Shown: positions 13,394-22,653 of the stretch, piece after piece | Numbering within the stretch: position 1 is the stretch's first letter | How the letters are laid out: each line of letters opens with the position of its first letter | Virus record (IMG/VR): IMGVR_UViG_3300020057_000100 | Coordinates: 1 to 35,331 of that record | Direction: 5' to 3' (one strand) | Source: a virus | Length of the DNA stretch: 35,331 nt | Notes under the pieces: generated by a model | The model's database searches: none | What the model was told of the DNA's origin: nothing | What the model saw: only the letters and a program-made list of their open reading frames with translations | Program-made: the position numbers and the translations under genes

Positions 13394-16300
13394 CTCAACC
13401 CCGGCGAACCCTCCGCCGCCGTCCTCGACGAGGGGGATATTCAGCCAGCGGAAAATACGCTTGACGGCTTTCGGAACTTCCTGATCGTAGGTGATGGTCG
13501 CCGCCGCGAAGGGCAGGCCAGCCTCCCGCCCCCGATTCTTCCCGCTCACCCACTGGAAGGTGTTCACGCCCTCATCCGCCGCCTGCATCAGCGACGCTCC
13601 CACGGAAAGCTGTACCCACCGGTTATCGTCAACCAACGCGCTCATCGACGGGTCGTCAGCGGCCGCGGAGCCGGCGCGGTGGCGCGCCTGCCCGAGATCG
13701 CTTTGCGCTTCGATCATCAGATAGGTCTCCCCTTGGTCATGCAGCTCTCCCCGGGCGTGGGCCACGGAGCCTCGGTCGCTAAAGTGCGATCCCGACCTCC
13801 CGAGGTTCGTATGGGTTATGATGATTTCCCGGTACGGAGCGTCGTCCTCGACGCGCTGATGGCCCTCATATTCCGTGTCATTGCGGGTCGCGCCGCCGCC
13901 GCCGCCGCCAGTGTCTTCTTCCAATCTCACACGCGCTTCGTCCATAAAGTCATCGGCCACCATCTCCTCCTTCAGGATCAGGTCCGTCGCGCGGGATTGA
14001 TACTCTTCCGCGCGCCGCATCTCCCGTACGATGTCGGTCTTTTCCCTCTCCGTGAGGATGCTCCGTATCGACCGGTTACCCTCCGTCTGTAGAGGAAGTT
14101 GCTGGGGGTCGTCGAACGCGCCCCCCTCATGGAGGACGCGCGTCAGGAGGTCCTCGATAGCGGGCCACCGGTCTTCCTCGCGGAATGTCGTCAACTCGTC
14201 ACGAGTATACGCCTTCCGCAGGTCTTTCGGAAACGCCTCCTCCCACGGGAAGGAGTCCGCGGCTCCCCGCCCTAACGCGGAATCAATAACCGTTCGTACG
14301 CGGTTGAGATTCCCCTCCCGGAGGCCCACATTATCCGTTATCTGCCACTCGGTCTCCTCATTCGCGGTTGACGCGAGGTACTCCGCTTCGCGTCCAACGC
14401 TCTTCTCCGTCACCGGCTGGCCCGCGTGGGTCTGGACTTGGCGGTGTAACTCCGCCGCGGGGTAGTGTTCCTCGAAAATCAGATCGGCCTCTCGCGCGGT
14501 ATACTTCTTCAGCGCGGTCCGGGGGGTTCCCTTGACGAGGTCCGCGAGGTCTCCGTTGTACTCTGGAACCGTGTCGTATAGCGCGCGCAGTTCGGCCTGG
14601 GGAACGTCCGGGTGCTTGCTCAACTGGTCCATCCAGTCTGGCAACGTGAAGGACTTCCCCATCCACTTATTCTCGAAGAGGAGCACGTCGGAGACGCGCG
14701 AGCGAAAGCCACCCCGGAAGGGCTCTTCGACATTGCCCGGCTTCTTGGTTTCCTGAAGCGCCTTGACGCTCGTGACGGCGTCCCCCGCGACGGTGGGTTG
14801 TGGCGCGGGATTCTTCGGGATGATCCGGAAGGTCCCGTCCGCCAGCCGCTGCATCTGCGCCGGGCTCGTTGTCGTCTTCATGAACGCGATGGCCTCTTCG
14901 CGAGTCAGTCCCTCGGCGAGTGACGCGGCCTTGCCGGGCACGCGATCGGGGAACAACGATCCCCGGGTATCCCCGAGTACCTTGCCGAGGGTTTCCCCGA
15001 TCTTCGACAGCGTCGACGACCCGCCCCGTACCGGCGTCTTGTCGAGCAGGACGGCGGATTGCTTGAACTTCGAGCCCTTCAGTTCCGGCTGGGTATACCC
15101 CGTGTAACCCGCCTTCCGCAACGCCCGGCGGAAGGTCGCGTCATCCGCGCCCCGGCCCACCGTATTCGCGGCGATGCCTTCCGCGTCCGCGGTGACATCG
15201 TAGAGCGCCGCCCGCACGGTGGAGGTGTATCGATGCTTGCCTGCGAAGGCGTCCTCAATCCGGCCGGGGGTATCCTCAAGGAAAACGTGGACACCTTTGA
15301 TGCCGCGCGCTCGCTCACGACCGGGGACCGGACCGGTGCCACTCTTCGCCGGATCGAGGACCGAGAGATCGTCCCGGGGGGAGTAGTGCGAAACCTCGAT
15401 GGTCCGCATCTTCGGCGCGTTGGGGAGCCGGACCGCGCCGGACTCACTGCGGAGGCTCGGGCCGGGCGCGGGGGGTGACACCGGGATATCGCCTTGGTAG
15501 ACGCCGTCGACGATATGGCCGATGGCCTGTTCCCCTCGCGCGTGCCCGAGCGCGTTCGCCCTCTTTGGATGGGTGACGTGATCCGAGATATTGATTTCGG
15601 TCGCGCCTGTTTTCGGGTCCGTCCACTTCCCCATCAGCCGGCCGTCGTGTATCGCGGACTGGACATCCGGCCGGCGCAGGTACGCGGAGATTTCTTCCGG
15701 GGACGTGAGCGGGACCGGCGTCGTCAAGGCGGGGTCCGCCACAAAGTAGCCGGTGCCTTTGAACGGTTCACCGGTCGGATGTAGCGTCGCCCCTTCCGGC
15801 TGCTGTAGCGCGGAGACCAGACGCTCATGGTGGAGTTCTTTGACAGCGTCGGTGTAGCGATCCCGAGCGACCTGGTGCATCTCCGGAGAGACGATGTCTT
15901 CTCCCGCCGGGTCGGATATCCGCTCGTCCTCGATGCGCGCCAGTCCCCGGTAGGCGTTATCCACCTCCCGCTCGACCGGGTTCATCTCCTCCCGCAGTTT
16001 CTGGATGGGATGCACCGGCAGGGGCCGATGCGCCAGCGGTCCAATCGCCCGTGCGGGTTCCGCCTGCGCGGCGCGGTCCAGCGCCTTCGCGAAGGCGTCA
16101 TGATAGGGCGTCCGGCCGATCGCGACGGCGCCCCCACGCACGCCCGGAGCCAACCACGCGGTTACACCCTCGATCCCCTTAACCGCCATCGGCCCCAAGA
16201 GGTTACCCGCGATCTCAAACGGCAGGGACTTTTCGTCATATCCCGCGGCCGTTCGCAACCGCGTGTTTAGCGCGTCAGTCAGGGGGAAGGGGTCTCCTAG

Positions 16301-16603
16301 TACGTCGTGTTTCGTTCCTCCGGTGCTGTTCTCCAGCCCCAATGAGGCGAACCGCAGAGCATCCAGCACCAGCGGGGGGATATCCAATAAATTCTGCGCC
16401 ATTCCCGTCGCGAAAGCCGCGCCGGTCTGCCCCAGCGTCGGCGGAGCGACCCCGGGGCCGAACCCGGCCGCTCGCTCCGGCGGGGTGAACGGTTCGGGAC
16501 CCGGAGGGAGATTCAGCGCGTCCCGAAAGGCCCGGATCAGATCATCCGGCGTCCATGCGGGGGGACCCGCGAATCCGTGGCGGGGAGGGCGGGGGCCGGT
16601 CAT
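13283..16603 (-). CDS. Large internal virion / polyvalent-type protein with ART-like segment
   Basis: This 1106-residue protein is the last gene of the structural block. The N-terminus is Pro/Gly-rich, and a hydrophobic helical region follows (about 60-170). Around residues 395-540 lies a segment with H-Y-S (EVSHYSPRDDLSVLDP) and GTGPVPGRERARG, typical of ADP-ribosyltransferase-like domains in phage polyvalent proteins. Near the C-terminus (about 935-1070), SHFSDRG, AHARGELHDQGETYLMIEAQSDLGQARH and the later FQWVSGK resemble another polyvalent-associated domain with the conserved E-x-Q-S-D. Such proteins are packaged and injected to act on the host. The gene starts inside an ATGA overlap with the preceding ejection-type gene. 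The function is inferred from motifs only. Confidence 0.65.
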   Translation of the reverse strand: MTGPRPPRHGFAGPPAWTPDDLIRAFRDALNLPPGPEPFTPPERAAGFGPGVAPPTLGQTGAAFATGMAQNLLDIPPLVLDALRFASLGLENSTGGTKHDVLGDPFPLTDALNTRLRTAAGYDEKSLPFEIAGNLLGPMAVKGIEGVTAWLAPGVRGGAVAIGRTPYHDAFAKALDRAAQAEPARAIGPLAHRPLPVHPIQKLREEMNPVEREVDNAYRGLARIEDERISDPAGEDIVSPEMHQVARDRYTDAVKELHHERLVSALQQPEGATLHPTGEPFKGTGYFVADPALTTPVPLTSPEEISAYLRRPDVQSAIHDGRLMGKWTDPKTGATEINISDHVTHPKRANALGHARGEQAIGHIVDGVYQGDIPVSPPAPGPSLRSESGAVRLPNAPKMRTIEVSHYSPRDDLSVLDPAKSGTGPVPGRERARGIKGVHVFLEDTPGRIEDAFAGKHRYTSTVRAALYDVTADAEGIAANTVGRGADDATFRRALRKAGYTGYTQPELKGSKFKQSAVLLDKTPVRGGSSTLSKIGETLGKVLGDTRGSLFPDRVPGKAASLAEGLTREEAIAFMKTTTSPAQMQRLADGTFRIIPKNPAPQPTVAGDAVTSVKALQETKKPGNVEEPFRGGFRSRVSDVLLFENKWMGKSFTLPDWMDQLSKHPDVPQAELRALYDTVPEYNGDLADLVKGTPRTALKKYTAREADLIFEEHYPAAELHRQVQTHAGQPVTEKSVGREAEYLASTANEETEWQITDNVGLREGNLNRVRTVIDSALGRGAADSFPWEEAFPKDLRKAYTRDELTTFREEDRWPAIEDLLTRVLHEGGAFDDPQQLPLQTEGNRSIRSILTEREKTDIVREMRRAEEYQSRATDLILKEEMVADDFMDEARVRLEEDTGGGGGGATRNDTEYEGHQRVEDDAPYREIIITHTNLGRSGSHFSDRGSVAHARGELHDQGETYLMIEAQSDLGQARHRAGSAAADDPSMSALVDDNRWVQLSVGASLMQAADEGVNTFQWVSGKNRGREAGLPFAAATITYDQEVPKAVKRIFRWLNIPLVEDGGGGFAGVELNVEARKKLLKYGIPALGIGGIVAAKDGSQGRVEVH
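13338..13354. other. Hairpin in the convergent gene overlap
   Basis: ATCCCC and GGGGAT form a 6-bp stem around a 5-nt loop within the antisense overlap of the last plus-strand and last minus-strand genes. It lies where a bidirectional terminator would be expected, but no T-tract follows on either strand, so the role is uncertain. Confidence 0.25.
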
Positions 16604-18576
16604 CGCGGCGCGCGCTGGAGACGGTGGACCTGTTCCCCCGCGCCCGTGCCGAGCAACCGCACACCGGTCGTGCGCGTCACATCCCTCTGGAGCAGGGACC
16701 GTCGCGTCGCCTCAATCTCCGCGAGCACGGCTCGCATCTCCGGCGATCCGGACCGGGCCAGCAGACGCGGTCCCATTTCCGTCGCGATCCGCTCATCCCG
16801 CCCGGCGGTCGCGAGGTTCTTAAAGAACGCCGCGAGACTCGTCGGCATATCGTCACCGTGCCCGAACATTTCCTTCGCCACCGCGGACCGGTTCGCCGTC
16901 TTCGACCCCGCGAGGGACTCGAAGCTCCGGCGGAACATCTGCTCCACGTCCGCCCCGGCGAGGAATTTATCCATCTCCGCCGTCGAGCCGAATAGCGCCC
17001 GGAGGTGTGGCTCAATGGTATCCTTGCCACGCCGCAGACTCTGCCGAAACGCATTCGCTTCCGGGGAGAGAGCCTGCAGTTTGGCGACATAATCGTCCAA
17101 CGCGGCCATGCGGTAGGCGCTTCGGGAGTTCGGCGAGAGCTTCGCGAGGGCCGATGTGATATCACGGGGGTCTTGACGCATCGCCGTGGCGCCCTGCTCG
17201 AACGCCTTCACCATCTCCATCGTGCGCGCGTAACCCCGGTTGACGGCCTTGAAGCCGGGCATCGCCTGCTCCATACCATTCTCCAGCGCCCGCGCGGCGG
17301 TCACCTGCTTGACCGCGAGGTCCTGTCCTCCGGCCGTGGCGAAGTTCGCGGACGCTTTCGACTTCAACTTCTGGAGCACCGCCTGCATGGTCCGGAAGGA
17401 GGTCGACTGTCCCTCGTGGTACGCCATCGACTGATAGACCCCACTGGTGATGGGGTCCGTCAGCGCCTCAAACATCGGCGCGGTCTGGTCGTTCATCGTC
17501 AGCACGTCGTAACTTTTCTCCAGCGGCCGGTAGAGCCGCTCCGCGATCGGGCGCGTTTCCGTCTTGAGAAACGCCTGCGCTTCCTTGACATCGACGAACC
17601 GACTCGCGTCGGGAGCGTTCCGCGGCGCGCCCACCGCGGCGTCCGTCAAGTCCGACGCGAGTCGGGTATCCGCGCCGGCGTTACGGTTCATCAGGAGGTC
17701 CGACGTGCGCTGCCGAACGGCGGGGTTGAAGTTCCCCGCGACATCCAGCGCGGCGGGATTCAGGTCCCCAAGAATCGCCTGTCCCGGACGCACGGCGTTC
17801 GCCGCGGTCATCCGCGCGCCAGCATCCGCCGGGATAACCCGCGACATAGCACCCTGCGCCGACGCCAGCGCGTCCGCCTCCGGGGCGAGAATACGCCGCG
17901 CGCCCCGCCCGAGACCCCCGAGGACGTCCCCCGCGGGCTTTGAGAGCGCGCCCAACACACCACCGGCCGCTCCCCCGACCACGCCGCCGAGCGCGATTTC
18001 CCGAGGTACGTCGGACAGTTCCCCCGCGTTGCCCGCGCCGCTGACCGCGCCCGCGCCCGCCCCATACAATGCGCCGGTTTTGGCGAGCGATCCGATCGTG
18101 GCGGGACCGCCAGCCCCCAGCGTCCCCAACGCCAGCGGAAGTCCCCCGATGATTTCGGAGAGCGCGGCGAGTCCGCCGTGCGCGCTCCGGAAAGCGTTGT
18201 CCGCCCCCCGTTCCGCGTCTCTGGTCGTACGATATCGTTCGCCCGGCGTGGAGCCGTCCCCCGACGCGGGCCGCAGTCGACCACTCCGTCCAGCCCCCGG
18301 GTTCCCTCCCCCGACGGCCGCGTCGACCAGCCCGGACAGTTCATCATTGAACCCGAACGACAGACCCTTGCTCGTCGAGCGGGCGATGCCCTCCCCCACA
18401 CCGGGCTGGATATCCCGCTGGTGGAGTTTCCGCCGCAGCTCCGCCACATCGGGGACCGCGCCCTTGGAGCGTGTCCGCACGAACTCATCGGCCTGCTCCG
18501 GGCTGACGTCATCACCCCGGGCGTGCGACCGGGCATACGCCCGGATAAGGTCCTGCCACAGCTTCTCGTAATCCAT
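16600..18576 (-). CDS. Internal virion / DNA-ejection protein with glycine-rich hydrophobic segments
   Basis: This 658-residue protein has a helical N-terminus (MDYEKLWQDLIRAYARSHARG), then a Gly/Ala-rich hydrophobic central region (about residues 135-215) with repeated GG and GAGAG motifs. Such segments are typical of podovirus ejection proteins that insert into the host membrane. The C-terminal 400 residues are mainly helical with coiled-coil character (AMRQDPRDITSALAKLSP, EMDKFLAGADVEQMFRRSFESLAG). Its start shares one base with the preceding stop (TGATG), and its stop overlaps the next start (ATGA). Likely role: part of the channel or transfer complex released from the capsid. This is inferred from composition and from its place after the tail genes. 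Confidence 0.6.
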   Translation of the reverse strand: MDYEKLWQDLIRAYARSHARGDDVSPEQADEFVRTRSKGAVPDVAELRRKLHQRDIQPGVGEGIARSTSKGLSFGFNDELSGLVDAAVGGGNPGAGRSGRLRPASGDGSTPGERYRTTRDAERGADNAFRSAHGGLAALSEIIGGLPLALGTLGAGGPATIGSLAKTGALYGAGAGAVSGAGNAGELSDVPREIALGGVVGGAAGGVLGALSKPAGDVLGGLGRGARRILAPEADALASAQGAMSRVIPADAGARMTAANAVRPGQAILGDLNPAALDVAGNFNPAVRQRTSDLLMNRNAGADTRLASDLTDAAVGAPRNAPDASRFVDVKEAQAFLKTETRPIAERLYRPLEKSYDVLTMNDQTAPMFEALTDPITSGVYQSMAYHEGQSTSFRTMQAVLQKLKSKASANFATAGGQDLAVKQVTAARALENGMEQAMPGFKAVNRGYARTMEMVKAFEQGATAMRQDPRDITSALAKLSPNSRSAYRMAALDDYVAKLQALSPEANAFRQSLRRGKDTIEPHLRALFGSTAEMDKFLAGADVEQMFRRSFESLAGSKTANRSAVAKEMFGHGDDMPTSLAAFFKNLATAGRDERIATEMGPRLLARSGSPEMRAVLAEIEATRRSLLQRDVTRTTGVRLLGTGAGEQVHRLQRAPR

Positions 18577-19742
18577 CAGGGTCTCAACAATGGGTTTTCC
18601 TCGCCCGTGCCGGGTACATAGCCCGGCGATTCGTCAAACAGTTCTCCCGGATTCGGGAGACCCCGGCGCTTGGCCCGGTTGAGGTACTCCGTGCGTACCA
18701 CTCCCCACCGTTTGTTGAACCACTTGGCGTTCCTTTCCAGCACATCCGCGATTTCCCGCACCAGTCCCTCCGGGATTTTCGGGGAAACGCCACCCGTCGC
18801 GGCGTCGACATATCCCTTCGCCCGATCCTGCAGGTTCGCCAACTCCCGGGCGAGCGTCACTTCCCCTTCCCGGGCCACCGACCCCGGATCGATCGCCTTG
18901 ACGAAGGCCACGATCATCTGATTCCGGGCGACGCCACCTCCCCGGAGCGCGACATCCTTCAGCGCCAAGGCGCGGTTGATCGTCTCCGAGGTATCCCGGA
19001 TGTCCTTGATGCGACGATTCCAGTCGTCCGTGATCTGGTTTTCCTGCGTGGCGAGGTACGTGCGTTCCGCCCGATCCCCAAGCGCCTGCTGGTAGTCCGT
19101 CGGACCTTTCGGCTTGTCCCCGAGCGGCTGACGCCAGACCTCCTTGCCCGTCGTCTTGTCCGTGGCGATGAGTTGCGTTCCGTCCGCGGACTCGTGCGTG
19201 ACGATCTGCGCGGGGTTCGCCCCATCCCGTCCCTGCTGATTGACGGCGTTCGACAGATACCCCGCCAGTGCGTCCGCTTCCTTGGTGAATCCCCCGGTCA
19301 ACAGCTCACTCAGGAGCGAAGTCATCGACTGCAGGTCCGACCGACCGGCGTACTTCTGCTGGAGCGTCCCCAGCCGCGCGCCCCGCTCCCGCTGCTGTAT
19401 AACGGAGTCGAGTCCGAGACCCTGCTGCGTCTGCCCGGAGAAGCTCTCCCGCCCCGCGCGCACTCCGCCCGCCAGTAGCTGCAGGAGTCCCTGCCGGAAG
19501 GGCTGGGGGCCACTGTGCTGCAGGATATTCAGGCCAGCGTCTAAGAGCGCGCGGTTCCCGTAGCCCCGCGCCCGGGCCGGGTCCAGCAGTCCGCCTTCCA
19601 GCGGATCGCCCGAACTGAAGAGCCGCGCGGCGAAGCCGGGGGAGATCGGTCGGTCCTCCCCTGGATGCGTGATTTCCCACGGCACCTTCGGCCGCGGAAG
19701 GATACCGTCCCCGGGATTCCCGAAGCCGAAGGGAGTGGTCAT
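18576..19742 (-). CDS. Internal virion / DNA-ejection protein
   Basis: This 388-residue protein starts MTTPFGFGNPGDGILP. The start at 19742 was chosen because it overlaps the previous stop (ATGA) and has GAAGGG upstream; the longer reading frame upstream is antisense noise inside the neighbouring gene. The middle holds helices (GLLQLLAGGVRAGRE, LQSMTSLLSELLTGG). The C-terminal region (AFVKAIDPGSVAREGEV, ADVLERNAKWFNKRWG) resembles internal virion proteins of podoviruses, in which a DPGSVVREGE-like motif is common. Likely role: a minor head protein injected with the DNA. Confidence 0.6.
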   Translation of the reverse strand: MTTPFGFGNPGDGILPRPKVPWEITHPGEDRPISPGFAARLFSSGDPLEGGLLDPARARGYGNRALLDAGLNILQHSGPQPFRQGLLQLLAGGVRAGRESFSGQTQQGLGLDSVIQQRERGARLGTLQQKYAGRSDLQSMTSLLSELLTGGFTKEADALAGYLSNAVNQQGRDGANPAQIVTHESADGTQLIATDKTTGKEVWRQPLGDKPKGPTDYQQALGDRAERTYLATQENQITDDWNRRIKDIRDTSETINRALALKDVALRGGGVARNQMIVAFVKAIDPGSVAREGEVTLARELANLQDRAKGYVDAATGGVSPKIPEGLVREIADVLERNAKWFNKRWGVVRTEYLNRAKRRGLPNPGELFDESPGYVPGTGEENPLLRP

Positions 19743-20308
19743 CCGCCCTTCTTGCCCCCGGGGAACACGCTGCCGTAGAGACCCGCCGCCGCGGTCGCAC
19801 CGCCCAGTATGTCGCCAAAGGGGTTCCTCGGTAGCTGCTGCGTCTGCGTCCGCGTCTGACCCCCGACCTGCGCGGCGTTGCCGTAGAGCCCCATGAGCTG
19901 TAGGGCGCGCGTCCACTGATCCTGTTGCGTCCCGATATCATACTGGTTGAGTGTCTGGCCCTGCTGACGGTTCACGTCGGCGATCCCCTGCGCCTTGAAG
20001 AGCGCCGAGCGATCCCCGCCGAACGCGCCGGATTTCGTGGCGTAGTCATCCGCCTGCTGCCCGGACGACTGCCGGAGCCGATCGAAGTCGCTCACGATGT
20101 TCGCCCGCCCGGCCGCGTAGTCCGGCGTGCCAAGGTTCGGGCCGAGTTTATCCCCCAGACCCCCTAGCGTGGTACGCCAAAGGTCGATCCATTTCTGGGT
20201 GTTTGCGTCCGGAGCGATGGTCTCTGTGGAGCGGCTGGAACCACCACCGCCGAAAAGCCCACCGAGCGCGCCACCAATGCCGGCGGCGGCGAGGATAGGA
20301 AAGGGCAT
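19739..20308 (-). CDS. Small internal virion / DNA-transfer protein
   Basis: This 189-residue protein starts with a hydrophobic Gly/Ala stretch (MPFPILAAAGIGGALGGLFGGGG). A helical, Gln-rich middle follows (FDRLRQSSGQQADDYATKSG, about 75-135), and the end is a second Gly-rich hydrophobic stretch and a basic tail (GGKKGG). The ribosome-binding site AAGGAG lies seven bases before the ATG. The two hydrophobic ends fit a small ejection protein able to enter a membrane. It is the first of three consecutive ejection-type genes. Confidence 0.6.
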   Translation of the reverse strand: MPFPILAAAGIGGALGGLFGGGGSSRSTETIAPDANTQKWIDLWRTTLGGLGDKLGPNLGTPDYAAGRANIVSDFDRLRQSSGQQADDYATKSGAFGGDRSALFKAQGIADVNRQQGQTLNQYDIGTQQDQWTRALQLMGLYGNAAQVGGQTRTQTQQLPRNPFGDILGGATAAAGLYGSVFPGGKKGG

Positions 20309-20443
20309 AGTATAACTCCTTCGAGTACATCGTGAGAGCTGGAGTCCAGCCCGGTTGGCGCGGTCAGGAGTTCGGTGATGATGTAGGAGGAGGGGGGCCG
20401 GCCAGAACTGGAGGGCGCCACTCCGGATACTCTCCCGGACATC

Positions 20444-20536
20444 CTACGGCCTGTGGGTGCCCCCCGTGTAGACCAGTGCGGCTGTAATATACCCTTCCAG
20501 CCGCTCGAAGTCACCTTCCCAACCCGGGAAGATCAT
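20444..20536 (-). CDS. Very small ORF coupled to its upstream neighbour
   Basis: This 30-codon ORF encodes a peptide starting MIFPGWEGDFERLEGYI. Its ATG overlaps the preceding stop as ATGA, the same junction used by almost every gene pair in the block, which is the main argument for it. There is no other evidence. About 135 bp without a confident gene follow before the next CDS. Confidence 0.35.
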   Translation of the reverse strand: MIFPGWEGDFERLEGYITAALVYTGGTHRP

Positions 20537-20697
20537 GAGGAATAGGGCGGGGAAGTCGGCTCAGAAGCACCCGCCTGTGGCTCCAGCACCGCCCGGAGGG
20601 CTTCTACCGCCTGCGCCGCGAGGATGTGGTCCTGCCGCGGCAGGAGGGCGCGAGCGGCGGACGCATCAAGAATAGCGAGGGCCTGAAGGGGTTCCAT
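20533..20697 (-). CDS. Small helical hypothetical protein
   Basis: This 54-codon ORF starts MEPLQALAILDASAARALL, with AGGAG ten bases before the ATG. It is Ala/Leu-rich and largely helical, with a Pro/Ser tail. It sits 42 bp after the tail-fibre stop. Small helical proteins at this place can be fibre-assembly chaperones or connectors, but nothing here proves it. Confidence 0.5.
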   Translation of the reverse strand: MEPLQALAILDASAARALLPRQDHILAAQAVEALRAVLEPQAGASEPTSPPYSS

Positions 20698-20739
20698 ACG
20701 GGAAAAACTCCTAGTTAGGGTGCGAGAAAGGTCGTGGTG

Positions 20740-22653
20740 TTACTTGCCTATGACGATGAACTGCAGTATATAGGAGGTACCGCTGACAGGGGTTCCTACG
20801 AATCTGAACGTGGCCGCGGTCGCTGTGACCGCGGAAACAACCCAGACCCCCGTGGTCGGAGCGGCGGCATCCCCCCGACAAACGACAATGGCGGGGGCGT
20901 TCGTATACGTACCGTCCTTGAAGGTAAGAATGACGGTAGGAGACGCCGCGATCCCGGAGCCCGCCGGAAGAACCGTGACTCTGCCCCCGCAATCCCGCGC
21001 GACGACGGCGGAGACGGTACGCGTGGCCCCCCACCCGGCGGATAGCACGTAATCTCCCGCGACATGGACGGTTCCAAGAACACCCGAGAACCGCCAGCTA
21101 TCCAACTGCTTCGCGGTCGCATTGACACGTGCGACAAGCGTAGCCGAATCGCTCTTGTAGAAGCTTACCGTTTCAGTCGTACCACAGAATATCTGTATAT
21201 TAGCCTGGAGTGTCCCAGACCCAAACTGCAGGTTATCGCTGGATGTCATCGTAACCACATTGTTGGCAACCCCGGCAGCCGTCTTCATCTTGAACGCGGT
21301 GTTATTCGACATGACGAGTGAGGTCGTCAACGTGAGGATACCCGTCACGTCCAGCGCGCCCCCGGAGGTCACCGTCCCGGAGAATGTCGGACCTGCGAGC
21401 GCGGCCAGCTGAGAAGTGACGGCGTTAATCCTCGCGAATACCCCGGCCGTCGTCGTCCAGATGTCTCCATTAACGGGAGAGGTAGGAGCAGCTCCATGCG
21501 GTGCTCGAAGAGACGCAAGCGCCGTGGTGGCGGCTGGTGTTATAAGCTGTCCGGTGAGAGTGCCACCTGACAATGTTAGCCACCGAGCATCCCCGAGGCT
21601 GTTGAAGTCCGTTATCCCGTACCCCGCAAGCGTGGTCGGCGTGGAAGCCAACTGAGCGAAAGAGTAGTCACTCCCGGCCGCGACGACGGCCCCGGACCTC
21701 CCAAAGACGGAGGAGACAGCTCCTCCGCCGCCCGCCGCCCACGTCAGCGTGCCGGACCCGTCGTTGGCCAACACTCCCGCGGCATGCGCGGCCGGCCATG
21801 CGTAGAGCAGACCCTTGATGTGCGCGTCGCCAAGCAGGTGCAGATCGCGCCAGCGGCCGAAGGACGACGCCGCACCGATATCCTGCAGACCCGGCGTACC
21901 GAATCCGACGGGAAGCAACTGCCCCGACGAGGTTAACTGAACGATGTTCGTTCCGTTAAACAGACCCACCCAGGAGACGCCCGCGCCGCCAACAAAAACG
22001 GAGTTATCACTGTAGAAGGCGAGCAGGTCTATGTCGGCGGAGTTCGCGGCGTTCCTCCCCCGGATGAACGCATTGTTCGGGAGGCTCAGGATACCCGTCG
22101 ACGCCGGATTCACGCCGAGAGCGATCGAGCCCCCGGAGGTCACCGTCCCGGTGAAGACCGGGCTGGCGATATTGGACTTCAGCGCGTCAGCGGCTACCCG
22201 GGCGTTCGTCTCGACAAGGACCGCCGCCGTATCGAAAGCCGTGGTGGCGAGCTGTGTCGTATTCGTTCCCGGAGCGGCCGTAGGGGCGGCGGGAATCCCG
22301 GTGAAGACCGGGCTGGCGATATTGGACTTCAGCGCGTCAGCGGCTACCCGGGCGTTCGTCTCGACAAGGACCGCCGCCGTATCGAAAGCCGTGGTGGCGA
22401 GCTGTGTCGTATTCGTTCCCGGAGCGGCCGTAGGGGCGGCGGGAATCCCGGTGAAGACCGGGCTGGCGATATTGGACTTCAGCGCCAACAGCGCGTCCAT
22501 CGCCAGTTTGGTGTAGTAGTCCAGCACGACTTCCGCCGTGGTCGCCAGCGACACCAGCCGACGCAGGATGCGATCAAGCATCGCGCGGAACTGGCGCTCG
22601 TTCCCCGCGTCGTACTTGTCCTCCGGCGAGGGCAGCCGTTCGTAGGGAATCAT
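20740..22653 (-). CDS. Tail fibre protein with exact internal duplication
   Basis: In this 637-residue protein, the N-terminal 60 residues (MIPYERLPSPEDKYDAGNER onward) probably attach it to the tail, and include a helix ending in LDYYTKLAM. Then come units of the form ALKSNIASPVFTG...APGTNTTQLATTAF, a phrase common to many phage tail fibres. Two are identical over 50 residues, and a third is partial. Further on are GYGITDFNSLGDARWLTLSGGTLTG, typical of fibre shafts, and beta-rich segments to the C-terminus, which probably forms the receptor-binding tip. The ATG overlaps the previous stop (ATGA). Confidence 0.85.
   Translation of the reverse strand: MIPYERLPSPEDKYDAGNERQFRAMLDRILRRLVSLATTAEVVLDYYTKLAMDALLALKSNIASPVFTGIPAAPTAAPGTNTTQLATTAFDTAAVLVETNARVAADALKSNIASPVFTGIPAAPTAAPGTNTTQLATTAFDTAAVLVETNARVAADALKSNIASPVFTGTVTSGGSIALGVNPASTGILSLPNNAFIRGRNAANSADIDLLAFYSDNSVFVGGAGVSWVGLFNGTNIVQLTSSGQLLPVGFGTPGLQDIGAASSFGRWRDLHLLGDAHIKGLLYAWPAAHAAGVLANDGSGTLTWAAGGGGAVSSVFGRSGAVVAAGSDYSFAQLASTPTTLAGYGITDFNSLGDARWLTLSGGTLTGQLITPAATTALASLRAPHGAAPTSPVNGDIWTTTAGVFARINAVTSQLAALAGPTFSGTVTSGGALDVTGILTLTTSLVMSNNTAFKMKTAAGVANNVVTMTSSDNLQFGSGTLQANIQIFCGTTETVSFYKSDSATLVARVNATAKQLDSWRFSGVLGTVHVAGDYVLSAGWGATRTVSAVVARDCGGRVTVLPAGSGIAASPTVILTFKDGTYTNAPAIVVCRGDAAAPTTGVWVVSAVTATAATFRFVGTPVSGTSYILQFIVIGK
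22151..22450. repeat. Exact 150-bp tandem duplication in the tail fibre gene
   Basis: Positions 22151-22300 and 22301-22450 appear identical, and the first 34 or so bases recur again from 22451. The period equals 50 codons, so the frame is kept. Such a perfect repeat implies recent duplication or active homogenisation. Confidence 0.9.

Noticed and set aside
19743-19916. Longer N-terminus for the ejection-type gene starting at 19742
   Set aside because: The extension is arginine-rich and lies in the wrong frame of the neighbouring gene; the ATGA junction and GAAGGG site favour the shorter form.
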